DNA from: Nitrosarchaeum sp.
GTDB taxonomy: Archaea; Thermoproteota; Nitrososphaeria; Nitrososphaerales; Nitrosopumilaceae
DNA: 6,734 nt
Direction: 5' to 3'
Assembly (NCBI GenBank): GCA_009697485.1
Contig: SICY01000042.1
Coordinates: forward strand, 1 to 6,734
Shown here: positions 1 through 5,276 of the stretch, in pieces
How positions within the stretch are numbered: the first letter of the stretch is position 1
How the letters are laid out: each line of letters starts with the position of its first letter
Made by a program: the position numbers and the translations under genes
Notes under the pieces: generated by a model
The model's input: only the letters and a program-made list of their open reading frames with translations
Told to the model about the DNA's origin: nothing
The model's database searches: none

Positions 1-216
1 AGATTTGAGAGGGCACTGGAGCGAAGCATGTCCATAGTAAAAGAATGTCCATGTCAAAATGAAGCAGGGTGTCCACGTTGTACATTCTCATATAGATGTG
101 GAAACAACAATGAATTCCTACACAAATATTCTGCATTGGAAATCCTTCAAAGGATTAATGATGGGGAAGAGACTAAACTAGTAGAACCCACTGAAGGCGA
201 CAGACCACTAGTGTAA
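1..216 (+). CDS. C-terminal end of a DEAD/DEAH-type helicase with DUF1998-like zinc-binding tail (5' partial)
   Basis: The reading frame is open from base 1 to the TAA at 214-216, giving a 71-residue fragment; the ATG at 28 is internal, because the codons before it (RFERALERS) also fit the family. Five cysteines lie in 18 residues (fragment residues 16, 18, 24, 27 and 33) in a CPC-x5-C-x2-C-x5-CGN pattern, followed by a helix ending SALEILQRI. This cysteine block is typical of the DUF1998 domain at the C terminus of superfamily 2 helicases such as the YprA/MrfA and Hrq1 group, where it binds metal and supports DNA repair or unwinding. The helicase motifs themselves lie outside the window, so the family call rests on the tail alone. 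No clear terminator follows, and the next gene starts 40 nt downstream. Confidence 0.72.
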   Translation, partial: RFERALERSMSIVKECPCQNEAGCPRCTFSYRCGNNNEFLHKYSALEILQRINDGEETKLVEPTEGDRPLV

Positions 217-228
217 AATCAAAATGGG

Positions 229-238
229 ATAAATATAA
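229..238 (+). promoter_or_regulatory. Putative TATA box for the SDR gene
   Basis: An AT-only stretch (ATAAATATAA) is centred about 23 nt before the ATG at 257, close to the distance expected for an archaeal TATA box if the transcript starts at or just before the start codon. No Shine-Dalgarno-like sequence precedes the ATG, which fits a leaderless mRNA. Position and composition are the only evidence. Confidence 0.4.
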
Positions 239-256
239 CAAATTTCCATCAATCAT

Positions 257-1087
257 ATGGAAAAAGTTGCCATTGTAACAGGAAGTTCATCAGGAATAGG
301 TTTTGAAACTTCGCTGGCACTTGCAAGAGATGGGTTTTACACATTTGCCACAGTTAGAAATCCCAAAAAAGCAGAGAAAATACTACAAATTGCAAAAAAA
401 GAAAATTTGAAAATAGAAATTATTGAGCTAGATGTAGATGATGAAAAATCTATCAGTGTCACCATTGAAAAAATTATTTCAAAAAAACAACGCATTGATG
501 TTTTAGTAAATAATGCAGGTTGGGGGTTGTTTGGCAGTGTTGAAGATGTATCAATGAAGGATTTCAGAGCACAGTTTGAAACTAATTTCTTTGGAATAAT
601 CAGTATAATTCAAAAAGTTGCACCAATTATGAGAAAACAAGGTTCAGGAGTAATTGTAAATGTAAGCTCAGTTGCCGGAAGAATCGGTTTTCCAGGATCA
701 CCTGCATATATTAGCTCAAAATTTGCATTAGAGGGATTATCTGAATCATTAAGATATGAATTAGGACAGTTTGGAGTAAAAACCATCATTATCGAACCAG
801 GAGTCATCAAGACAAACTTTTTCTCATCTATGAAGATTGCAGAGCCAAAACCAGATTCACCATACAAAGGAATTACTGAAAAGGTAATCATGGGGATAAA
901 GATGATGGCAGAATTGGGAACTCCTCCATCAGAAGTAGCCACTACAATTTTGAATGCAATTAAAGAAGAAAACCCAAGACCGAGATACATTGTAGGAAAT
1001 GATGCACAGATGTTTTTAGAAGCAAAAAAGACAAAAACAGATACAGAGTTTGAAAATTATCTCAAAAAAGAACTATTTTCAAGTTAA
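257..1087 (+). CDS. Classical short-chain dehydrogenase/reductase (SDR), NAD(P)-dependent
   Basis: The 276-residue protein has the standard order of classical SDR motifs: the TGSSSGIG dinucleotide loop (residues 8-15), LDV (58-60), NNAG (85-88), Asn110 in the FETNFFG helix, and the Ser138, Tyr151, Lys155 catalytic set (YISSK), then PG at 181-182. Arg34 at the end of the second strand suggests NADP(H) over NAD(H), which is an inference. Length matches the retinol dehydrogenase / 17-beta-HSD-like branch of classical SDRs. It should be a soluble cytoplasmic enzyme interconverting a hydroxyl and a carbonyl group. The substrate cannot be read from sequence. The ATG at 257 is supported because the Rossmann strand starts at residue 3. 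The gene lies 40 nt after the helicase gene and 76 nt before topoisomerase IB; neither neighbour suggests a pathway. Confidence 0.92.
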   Translation: MEKVAIVTGSSSGIGFETSLALARDGFYTFATVRNPKKAEKILQIAKKENLKIEIIELDVDDEKSISVTIEKIISKKQRIDVLVNNAGWGLFGSVEDVSMKDFRAQFETNFFGIISIIQKVAPIMRKQGSGVIVNVSSVAGRIGFPGSPAYISSKFALEGLSESLRYELGQFGVKTIIIEPGVIKTNFFSSMKIAEPKPDSPYKGITEKVIMGIKMMAELGTPPSEVATTILNAIKEENPRPRYIVGNDAQMFLEAKKTKTDTEFENYLKKELFSS

Positions 1088-1101
1088 AAACAATAACTAC
1101 G

Positions 1102-1117
1102 TTAAATTGATATACAT
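1102..1117 (+). promoter_or_regulatory. Possible TATA region for topoisomerase IB
   Basis: The 76-nt gap before the topoisomerase gene contains two TATA-like strings, TTAAAT (1102-1107) and ATATACAT (1110-1117). Either would place a start near 1130-1140 and leave a leader of about 25 nt containing GATGATGA (1153-1160), only a weak match to a ribosome-binding site. Which string is used cannot be decided by eye. Confidence 0.35.
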
Positions 1118-1163
1118 AGAGAACAGAGTTTTTGTCAAAGTCCGCAATTTTAGATGATGAAAA

Positions 1164-2831
1164 ATGAAATGGAAAACACTACAACATAATGGAATCTTGT
1201 TTCCGTCTGCTTACGAAGCACATGGAATTAAGATAAAGATCAAAGGAGAGAGTATAGAGATTAATCTGAATCAGGAGGAGATGATATACCAATGGGCAAA
1301 AAAGAAAGATACACCATATTCTCAAGACAAAGTTTTTCAGAAAAATTTTACAGAGGATTTTGCCAAAACACTACCATCAAAATTTAAGAATATTTCATAT
1401 CAAGACATTGATTTTTCACATGCTTACAAAATAGTCGACAAAGAAAAAGATCTCAGAGAGATGATGACAAAAGAGGAAAAGAAAGCATTAGCTGTTAAAC
1501 GAAAGGAATTACGCGAAAAACTGGTACAAAAATACGGCAAGGCAATCATGGATGGAAAAGAAGTGGATGTTGCAAATTACATGGCAGAGCCTCCAGGAAT
1601 TTTTATTGGAAGAGGAGATCATCCACTTAGAGGAAAATGGAAACCTCGTGTAACGGCAAAAGATGTTACACTAAATCTAGGAAAAGATGCCAAAATCCCA
1701 GAAGGAAACTGGGGCAAAATTGTTCATGATAATGATTCAATGTGGTTAGCGGGTTGGACAGATTACCTTACTGAAAAAAGAAAATATGTTTGGCTTGCAG
1801 ATACTGCAGGATTAAAACAAGATAGAGACAAAGCAAAATACGAAAAAGCAGTCAAGCTATCAAAAGAGATTGGAAAAATAAAAGACCAGATAGTAAAAGA
1901 TATGAAAAACAAGGATCCAAAAATTAGTAGAATTTCAACTGTATGTTATTTGATTTACAGAACTGCAATGAGAGTGGGAGATGAAAAAGATCCTGATGAG
2001 GCAGATACAGTTGGTGCAACCACATTAAGAAAAGAACACATCAACATTACAGATAATGCAATAGAGTTTGATTTCTTGGGAAAAGACAGTGTAAGATGGC
2101 AAGAAACAGTCAAAGCAGAAGGCAATGACAAACAATTCCAAGAAAACCTCAAGAGACTAATCCAAAATAAAAAACCAAAAGACGAGATTTTTGAAGATGT
2201 CACATCAAGACATGTAAATGCGTATTATTCTAGTATAGTAAATGGATTAACTGCCAAAGTTTTCAGAACTTATCTTGCAACTACAATGGTAAAAAATTAT
2301 CTCAAAGAACATGACAATATGAAAGGAAAAACACCAAATGAGAAATTATATCACGCAAAATTGGCAAATTTGGAAGCAGCAATAATGTGCAATCATAAAA
2401 GAACCATACCAAAAACCTTTGAGGAATCACTTGAAAATAAGAGGGAGACACTAAAAAACATCAACAAAGAGCAACCTTGGAAAAAAACTCTAGACGCATT
2501 AAAAAAAGCAGAGTCATCAGAAGATAAAACAGATGCGCAAAAAAAGAATAATGCAAAAAAAATTAAAACGCTAAATGAACAAATAAAAAAGCAAAAAGAA
2601 AAGCAAAAAGAAAGAACCGAGAAATTACAGCTACAAATTGACTTGTCTGAAAAAACCAAAGATTACAACCTTGGAACATCATTGCGAAATTACATAGATC
2701 CACGTATTTTCAAAGCATGGACCAATGAAGTAGGTGCGGAATGGGAGAAACTATACACTGCCGCGCTACAGAAAAAATTCCTTTGGGTGCAAAACGAAAA
2801 AGTGAACTGGTCAGAGTTAGCCAAAGATTAA
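1164..2831 (+). CDS. topIB: DNA topoisomerase IB (eukaryote-type TopoIB)
   Basis: This 555-residue protein nicks one DNA strand through a 3'-phosphotyrosine bond and relaxes positive and negative supercoils without ATP. All five catalytic residues of eukaryotic topoisomerase I can be placed: Arg270 (TAMRVGDEK; human Arg488), Lys307 (FLGKDSVR; human Lys532), Arg368 (LTAKVFRTY; human Arg590), His411 (CNHKR; human His632) and Tyr510 (LRNYIDPRI; human Tyr723). Residues 1-240 match the core subdomains that clamp DNA (for example PPGIFIGRGDHPLRGKWK, 143-160). Residues about 440-495 are rich in Lys, Glu and Gln and form the predicted coiled-coil linker before the C-terminal tyrosine domain. The long charged N-terminal extension of animal enzymes is absent, as is usual in Nitrososphaerota. 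The gene is intact; the ATG at 1164 leads straight into the conserved WKTLQHNGILFP start. Confidence 0.97.
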   Translation: MKWKTLQHNGILFPSAYEAHGIKIKIKGESIEINLNQEEMIYQWAKKKDTPYSQDKVFQKNFTEDFAKTLPSKFKNISYQDIDFSHAYKIVDKEKDLREMMTKEEKKALAVKRKELREKLVQKYGKAIMDGKEVDVANYMAEPPGIFIGRGDHPLRGKWKPRVTAKDVTLNLGKDAKIPEGNWGKIVHDNDSMWLAGWTDYLTEKRKYVWLADTAGLKQDRDKAKYEKAVKLSKEIGKIKDQIVKDMKNKDPKISRISTVCYLIYRTAMRVGDEKDPDEADTVGATTLRKEHINITDNAIEFDFLGKDSVRWQETVKAEGNDKQFQENLKRLIQNKKPKDEIFEDVTSRHVNAYYSSIVNGLTAKVFRTYLATTMVKNYLKEHDNMKGKTPNEKLYHAKLANLEAAIMCNHKRTIPKTFEESLENKRETLKNINKEQPWKKTLDALKKAESSEDKTDAQKKNNAKKIKTLNEQIKKQKEKQKERTEKLQLQIDLSEKTKDYNLGTSLRNYIDPRIFKAWTNEVGAEWEKLYTAALQKKFLWVQNEKVNWSELAKD

Positions 2832-2878
2832 AAATTCATGTAAAAATGATCAGAATCATTCAAATCTACATACGTAGC

Positions 2879-2886
2879 ATTTAATT
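2879..2886 (+). promoter_or_regulatory. Possible TATA box for tRNA-Met
   Basis: ATTTAATT is centred about 29 nt upstream of the first tRNA base (2912), the right distance for an archaeal TATA element. The 80-nt gap after the topoisomerase gene otherwise holds only short weak inverted repeats. Assigned on position and composition only. Confidence 0.35.
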
Positions 2887-2911
2887 TCTCAAATTATCTG
2901 AAATATATTAT

Positions 2912-3026
2912 GCCGGGGTAGCTCAGCCTGGTTAGAGTGCCAGTTAATTGGTAAACTCTACCGGTTCTTCCAAAAAAGGCAATACTCATAATCTGGAGGT
3001 CGTGGGTTCGAAACCCATCCCCGGCA
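2912..3026 (+). tRNA. tRNA-Met(CAT), elongator, with a 40-nt intron
   Basis: The acceptor stem GCCGGGG (2912-2918) pairs fully with CCCCGGC (3019-3025); the discriminator base is A3026 and CCA is not encoded. The D arm is GCTC (2921-2924) with GAGT (2935-2938). The T arm is GTGGG (3002-3006), TTCGAAA loop, CCCAT (3014-3018). Removing 2944-2983 gives a perfect five-pair anticodon stem (CCAGA with TCTGG) and the loop CTCATAA, so the anticodon is CAT (2987-2989). The variable loop is AGGTC. A G1-C72 pair and an anticodon stem without the three G-C pairs of initiators argue against initiator tRNA, and the overall sequence resembles archaeal elongator tRNA-Met. A CAT-bearing tRNA-Ile2 is the less likely alternative. 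Exons are 2912-2943 and 2984-3026, giving a 75-nt mature tRNA. A truncated integrase gene starts 43 nt downstream. Confidence 0.95.
2944..2983 (+). other. tRNA intron with bulge-helix-bulge motif, position 30/31
   Basis: A bulge-helix-bulge fold fixes both splice sites. The central 4-bp helix is TGCC (2938-2941) with GGCA (2978-2981). The 5' bulge is AG|T (2942-2944) and the 3' bulge AT|A (2982-2984), each cut after its second base. The exon-side helix is GAG (2935-2937) with CTC (2985-2987). The intron-side helix is looser: TTGG (2948-2951) with CCAA (2970-2973). Cleavage by the archaeal tRNA-splicing endonuclease would remove exactly 40 nt. The insertion falls in the anticodon stem between tRNA positions 30 and 31, not at the canonical 37/38. 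Confidence 0.85.
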
Positions 3027-3027
3027 C

Positions 3028-3039
3028 ACACAATTGTGT
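3028..3039 (+). repeat. 12-bp perfect palindrome just after the tRNA
   Basis: ACACAATTGTGT is its own reverse complement and begins two bases after the tRNA discriminator. It lies between the tRNA 3' end and the TATA-like sequence of the truncated integrase gene. It could be a protein-binding site, part of an old attachment site, or a weak hairpin at the tRNA 3' trailer; the sequence does not separate these. Confidence 0.4.
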
Positions 3040-3046
3040 TTAATAC
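3038..3046 (+). promoter_or_regulatory. Putative TATA box for the truncated integrase
   Basis: GTTTAATAC is centred about 28 nt upstream of the ATG at 3070. This spacing fits a transcript starting at the A of the start codon, and no ribosome-binding site is visible. The end of the element touches the palindrome at 3028-3039, so a factor bound there could block it. Confidence 0.4.
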
Positions 3047-3069
3047 CCTGACATGCGTTTTGATGTTTT

Positions 3070-3576
3070 ATGCTCAAATCTCAGCCAGAAAAGACAATTT
3101 CAGACATTTATTCTTACGATAAACAGATTCTAGGCATTTGTAGAAGAATAGAAAAAGATCTTCCTAAGAACACTGTAGAGTTAATTTACAAATACGATAG
3201 AGAGATGATAAACACCTCAAAAGCAAAAGGGACTAGACGAAAGCATCTTCAAACACTCTACATCTTATCCAAATTAGTTGAAAAAGAATGGAGTCTAGTA
3301 ACAAAAGACGACATTGAGATTTTAGTTTCAAAGATAATGAAGCAGTTTGCAGAAAGTAATGGTCAGGAATCAAACTATTCCTATGATCACAAAAAAGTGC
3401 TCAAGATATTTTTTCGATGGTTTAAGCTTGGCTCAAGAGATCTAAATGAAGTTGGAGACCCTGAGGAAACAAAAAAAGTAAAGCTAGGAAAAATCAGAGA
3501 TAAGATAGTAAGGGAAGATCTGATTCCCTCCTTCTGCATACGAATTATTTGTAAAAACTGTACATGTGAGAATTAA
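3070..3576 (+). CDS. Truncated tyrosine recombinase: N-terminal SAM-like core-binding domain only
   Basis: The first 152 or so of 168 residues resemble the N-terminal half of thaumarchaeal phage-type integrases. A helical SAM-like core-binding domain spans about residues 35-120 (NTVELIYKYDREM, TRRKHLQTLYILSKL, DHKKVLKIFFRWFKLG), followed by the linker that normally leads into the catalytic domain (KIRDKIVRED, 141-150). The expected Arg...His-x-x-Arg...Tyr catalytic domain is missing. The last 16 or so residues (from Pro153) are rich in Cys and Ile, do not fit the family, and read antisense to a broken signal-peptide gene. It is therefore probably a decaying remnant of an element integrated near the adjacent tRNA-Met. 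A functional DNA-binding fragment is possible but less likely. The family is recognised from memory of related sequences. Confidence 0.75.
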   Translation: MLKSQPEKTISDIYSYDKQILGICRRIEKDLPKNTVELIYKYDREMINTSKAKGTRRKHLQTLYILSKLVEKEWSLVTKDDIEILVSKIMKQFAESNGQESNYSYDHKKVLKIFFRWFKLGSRDLNEVGDPEETKKVKLGKIRDKIVREDLIPSFCIRIICKNCTCEN

Positions 3577-3609
3577 TCCAAGAGTAAAGGACATGATGAC
3601 TTTATTCAA
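3484..3609 (-). pseudogene. 5' remnant of an exported-protein gene (signal peptide only)
   Basis: Reading leftwards from a TTG at 3609-3607 gives a 41-residue frame beginning MNKVIMSFTLG. It has a basic start, a hydrophobic stretch, and a cleavage-like SYA-E at residues 23-26; the intact neighbour has AYA-E at the same place. The genuine part seems to end after SYAEGGNQ, because the rest is the antisense of the integrase linker and stops at 3484-3486 (TAG). The promoter upstream nearly duplicates that of the 379-residue gene next to it. The likeliest reading is a paralogue or neighbour of that gene cut off just after its signal peptide when integrase DNA was joined at about 3520-3530. The parent protein cannot be identified. 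Confidence 0.6.
3511..3529. repeat. Inverted repeat at the junction of two truncated genes
   Basis: AGGGAA (3511-3516) and TTCCCT (3524-3529) form a perfect 6-bp inverted repeat around a 7-base spacer. It sits where homology to the integrase ends and the opposite-strand signal-peptide gene begins. It may mark a recombination or repair joint, but a 6-bp repeat can arise by chance. Confidence 0.4.
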
Positions 3610-3633
3610 TAATTTCTAAAATTTTGTATCGAC

Positions 3634-3643
3634 TTAAGGATTT
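3634..3643 (-). promoter_or_regulatory. Promoter of the broken exported-protein gene (copy A)
   Basis: On the minus strand this reads AAATCCTTAA. The CCTTAA part lies 25-30 nt upstream of the TTG at 3609. The same ten bases occur upstream of the 379-residue gene (4823-4832), followed in both by ATACAAAATTT at nearly the same distance (3619-3629 and 4808-4818). The spacing fits a BRE/TATA element driving a leaderless mRNA. Confidence 0.55.
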
Positions 3644-3658
3644 AGTCATGAATAATGT

Positions 3659-4798
3659 TTAGAATTTCTTTCCTTTATTGTATGACTTTCTGCTTTTTAA
3701 AATCATCATCCTAATTATTATGACACCAGTTGTAATTGCTCCTACTAAAATAATTACAAATAGAATAGATTGACTACCATCAAATATTCCATCGGATACA
3801 CATTCACTATTTTCCTGATGAGTTCCTTTACCACATGTTAGGTGATTTTTTTCTACATAATTTGAGTTAGGCTTTGATGTTGATTTTGGCGGAGATTTTA
3901 CTGTGAACTTTTGAGTATCACTTGAATCTTGGAATATGATTGCTTTATTGTATTTACTAGATGTCTGTGAAAATTCTGCTCTGATAACATGCATTCCTGA
4001 ACCAGTATGTATGTCAGATGACCACTGATTAGGTTTTACTGAAGAGTTCCAATCAGCATCTACATAAATTGCAACATTAGATTCATTCAATTCTCCATTA
4101 TCATAGATTAGAGTTGGTTTGATTTTGATGTATCCCGGACTTTTTCCATCTTGAACATCCAAATTTAGTGTAGTAGAATAATATTTTTTGATTGGAATAT
4201 GGATTAATAATTCAGGATTAGTTTGAAGTGTGTATGTGTCTGATGCTAGTTTTTGATTTAATAATATCAGGTTAATGTTTGCACCATACTCAGTGTATAA
4301 TGTTATTGGAATTGTCATTGTGACAGAATCATAATTTCCAATTTGATCATTTACACTTACAGTTATTATTTTAGGAGTCATATTATTCATAAAAAAATCG
4401 GAGGATACTACTGCAGGTCCACGTGTTTTAACACTTGCACCTGCATCGGTTTTAACAAACAATTCCACTCCATACCCACCGGGTATTCCTATGGTTACCA
4501 CTTTTCCAAGATCCAATTTAGAAGTATAACTTCCAAGATTGTCACCGTTGAAAATAATCGAAGTGATTACTACTCCACCTGTAGGAGTAATTTGTACTTG
4601 TTCAGTAGTTCCAGATAAGATTTCTTTAGGACTATTAATTTGAAAATCCAATGTATAATCTGCTCTAATATCTAATAGTCCAAGATCTATTGTGGTTGCT
4701 GTTTTTACAGATTGATATTTTGTTTCAGCATATGCATTGTCGATTAAAATTACACTAACTAAAGCAATTAGTGTGAACAGAAATAGAATCTTCTTCAA
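3659..4798 (-). CDS. Exported, C-terminally membrane-anchored protein of unknown function
   Basis: The 379-residue protein starts at a TTG (4798-4796); no ATG or GTG lies between it and the upstream in-frame stop. A signal peptide covers residues 1-24 (MKKILFLF... ending NAYA, before Glu25). Residues 25-300 are rich in Thr, Ser, Ile and Val in alternating patterns, as in beta-sandwich surface proteins, with several Asn-x-Ser/Thr sites. A low-complexity Lys/Ser/Pro segment (301-313) leads to CGKGTHQENSEC (322-333), whose two cysteines could form a disulfide; short CG-x-GT...C motifs of this kind recur in thaumarchaeal exported proteins. One membrane helix (about 343-366) and a basic tail (KSRKSYNKGKKF) place the bulk outside the cell. 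It could be a surface-layer-associated or adhesive protein, but no domain family is recognised. Confidence 0.8.
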   Translation of the reverse strand: MKKILFLFTLIALVSVILIDNAYAETKYQSVKTATTIDLGLLDIRADYTLDFQINSPKEILSGTTEQVQITPTGGVVITSIIFNGDNLGSYTSKLDLGKVVTIGIPGGYGVELFVKTDAGASVKTRGPAVVSSDFFMNNMTPKIITVSVNDQIGNYDSVTMTIPITLYTEYGANINLILLNQKLASDTYTLQTNPELLIHIPIKKYYSTTLNLDVQDGKSPGYIKIKPTLIYDNGELNESNVAIYVDADWNSSVKPNQWSSDIHTGSGMHVIRAEFSQTSSKYNKAIIFQDSSDTQKFTVKSPPKSTSKPNSNYVEKNHLTCGKGTHQENSECVSDGIFDGSQSILFVIILVGAITTGVIIIRMMILKSRKSYNKGKKF

Positions 4799-4822
4799 TA
4801 AATCTCTAAATTTTGTATTTAG

Positions 4823-4832
4823 TTAAGGATTT
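4823..4832 (-). promoter_or_regulatory. Promoter of the 379-residue exported protein (copy B)
   Basis: AAATCCTTAA on the minus strand has its CCTTAA 25-30 nt upstream of the TTG start. It is identical to the element at 3634-3643 and similar to the one at 5991-6000. No ribosome-binding site precedes the TTG. Repetition at fixed spacing before three signal-peptide starts is the main evidence for a TATA element and a leaderless transcript. Confidence 0.6.
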
Positions 4833-4847
4833 CTAAAAATAAAGAGT
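4833..4847 (-). terminator. Possible U-rich terminator of the SHOCT gene pair
   Basis: Thirteen to 27 nt after the TAA at 4860-4862 the minus strand reads a pyrimidine-rich run (CTCTTTATTTTTAG). Archaeal transcription commonly stops at such U-rich runs without a strong hairpin. It lies just upstream of the next promoter, where a stop would be expected. The run is short and impure. Confidence 0.3.
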
Positions 4848-4859
4848 TTAGAATATACA

Positions 4860-5276
4860 TTATTCAAACTCCTTTTTCAAATAGAGATATTCTTCTTTAG
4901 AAATATCTCCTCGTGCTAAGCGTTCTTTTAGAATTTTTAATGATCTTGTATTTTGCTCCTTGTTAATGTCACTTAAATCATCTTGAATTACAGTTGAGGA
5001 GATTTTTGAAGTGTAATTCAAATTGTCATTAAATTGTCTGGTCCATTTCCTAACATAATAAACAGGAATTACGATGGTAACTGGAATTACAGGAATAAGT
5101 CCATATGGAAATGTGAAAAACGTTTGAATGTATATACTCGCCCCAAGTAGCCCTAAACTAATTAGAATCCCTTCTTTGTATTTTTTAATCCTAAAAAATG
5201 CAATAAATTGAGTAATTATTGAAGGTATTAGTGCAAGGATGGTTTGACTAGTAAGACCAATTTGTTTTGTACCCAT
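4860..5276 (-). CDS. Small multi-spanning membrane protein with C-terminal SHOCT domain
   Basis: The 138-residue protein has no signal peptide but three hydrophobic segments (about residues 10-29, 36-54 and 57-76), a polar stretch (80-111), and a SHOCT domain at the very C terminus (112-138, LKILKERLARGDISKEEYLY...). SHOCT is a short helical module often found at the ends of membrane proteins and thought to mediate oligomerisation or protein contacts. Its ATG (5276-5274) shares one base with the TAA of the upstream GOLD-like gene (TAATG), so the two are co-transcribed and probably translationally coupled. The two SHOCT tails match at 20 of the last 26 residues, which suggests the proteins bind each other or a common partner on the cytoplasmic face. 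No enzymatic motif is seen. Confidence 0.8.
   Translation of the reverse strand: MGTKQIGLTSQTILALIPSIITQFIAFFRIKKYKEGILISLGLLGASIYIQTFFTFPYGLIPVIPVTIVIPVYYVRKWTRQFNDNLNYTSKISSTVIQDDLSDINKEQNTRSLKILKERLARGDISKEEYLYLKKEFE
4863..4940 (-). repeat. SHOCT-coding repeat, copy 2 (pairs with 5279-5356)
   Basis: The last 26 codons of the 138-residue gene and the last 26 codons of the gene before it encode near-identical SHOCT tails (20 of 26 residues the same; both end LKKEFE). The DNA is also visibly similar, so the pair probably arose by duplication or domain shuffling. The upstream parts of the two proteins do not look related. Confidence 0.7.

Noticed and set aside
610..990. Minus-strand 126-codon open frame inside the SDR gene.
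   Set aside because: The plus-strand SDR carries all family motifs across this region, and the antisense product resembles no protein.
2845..2860. Hairpin AATGAT-CAGA-ATCATT after the topoisomerase stop codon, as a terminator.
   Set aside because: The stem is only 6 bp and AT-rich, and no U-rich run follows. Archaeal termination does not generally rely on hairpins.
2866..2877. CTAC-ATAC-GTAG inverted repeat and TACGTA palindrome upstream of tRNA-Met, as an operator.
   Set aside because: The arms are four bases, easily found by chance in AT-rich DNA, and not repeated at another promoter in the window.
2912..3026. Initiator tRNA-Met or tRNA-Ile2 identity for the CAT anticodon.
   Set aside because: G1-C72 and the anticodon stem lack initiator features, and the body resembles archaeal elongator tRNA-Met. 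Ile2 cannot be fully excluded without a model-based score.
3533..3618. A frameshifted continuation of the integrase (for example INPRVKDMMTLF) that would restore the catalytic domain.
   Set aside because: The frame closes after about 28 codons with no recognisable catalytic motif, and the same DNA is better explained as an opposite-strand signal-peptide gene.
4343..4618. Plus-strand 91-codon open frame.
   Set aside because: It lies antisense inside the 379-residue gene. Its Tyr/Ser/Cys-rich composition is typical of a shadow frame, and it has no promoter.
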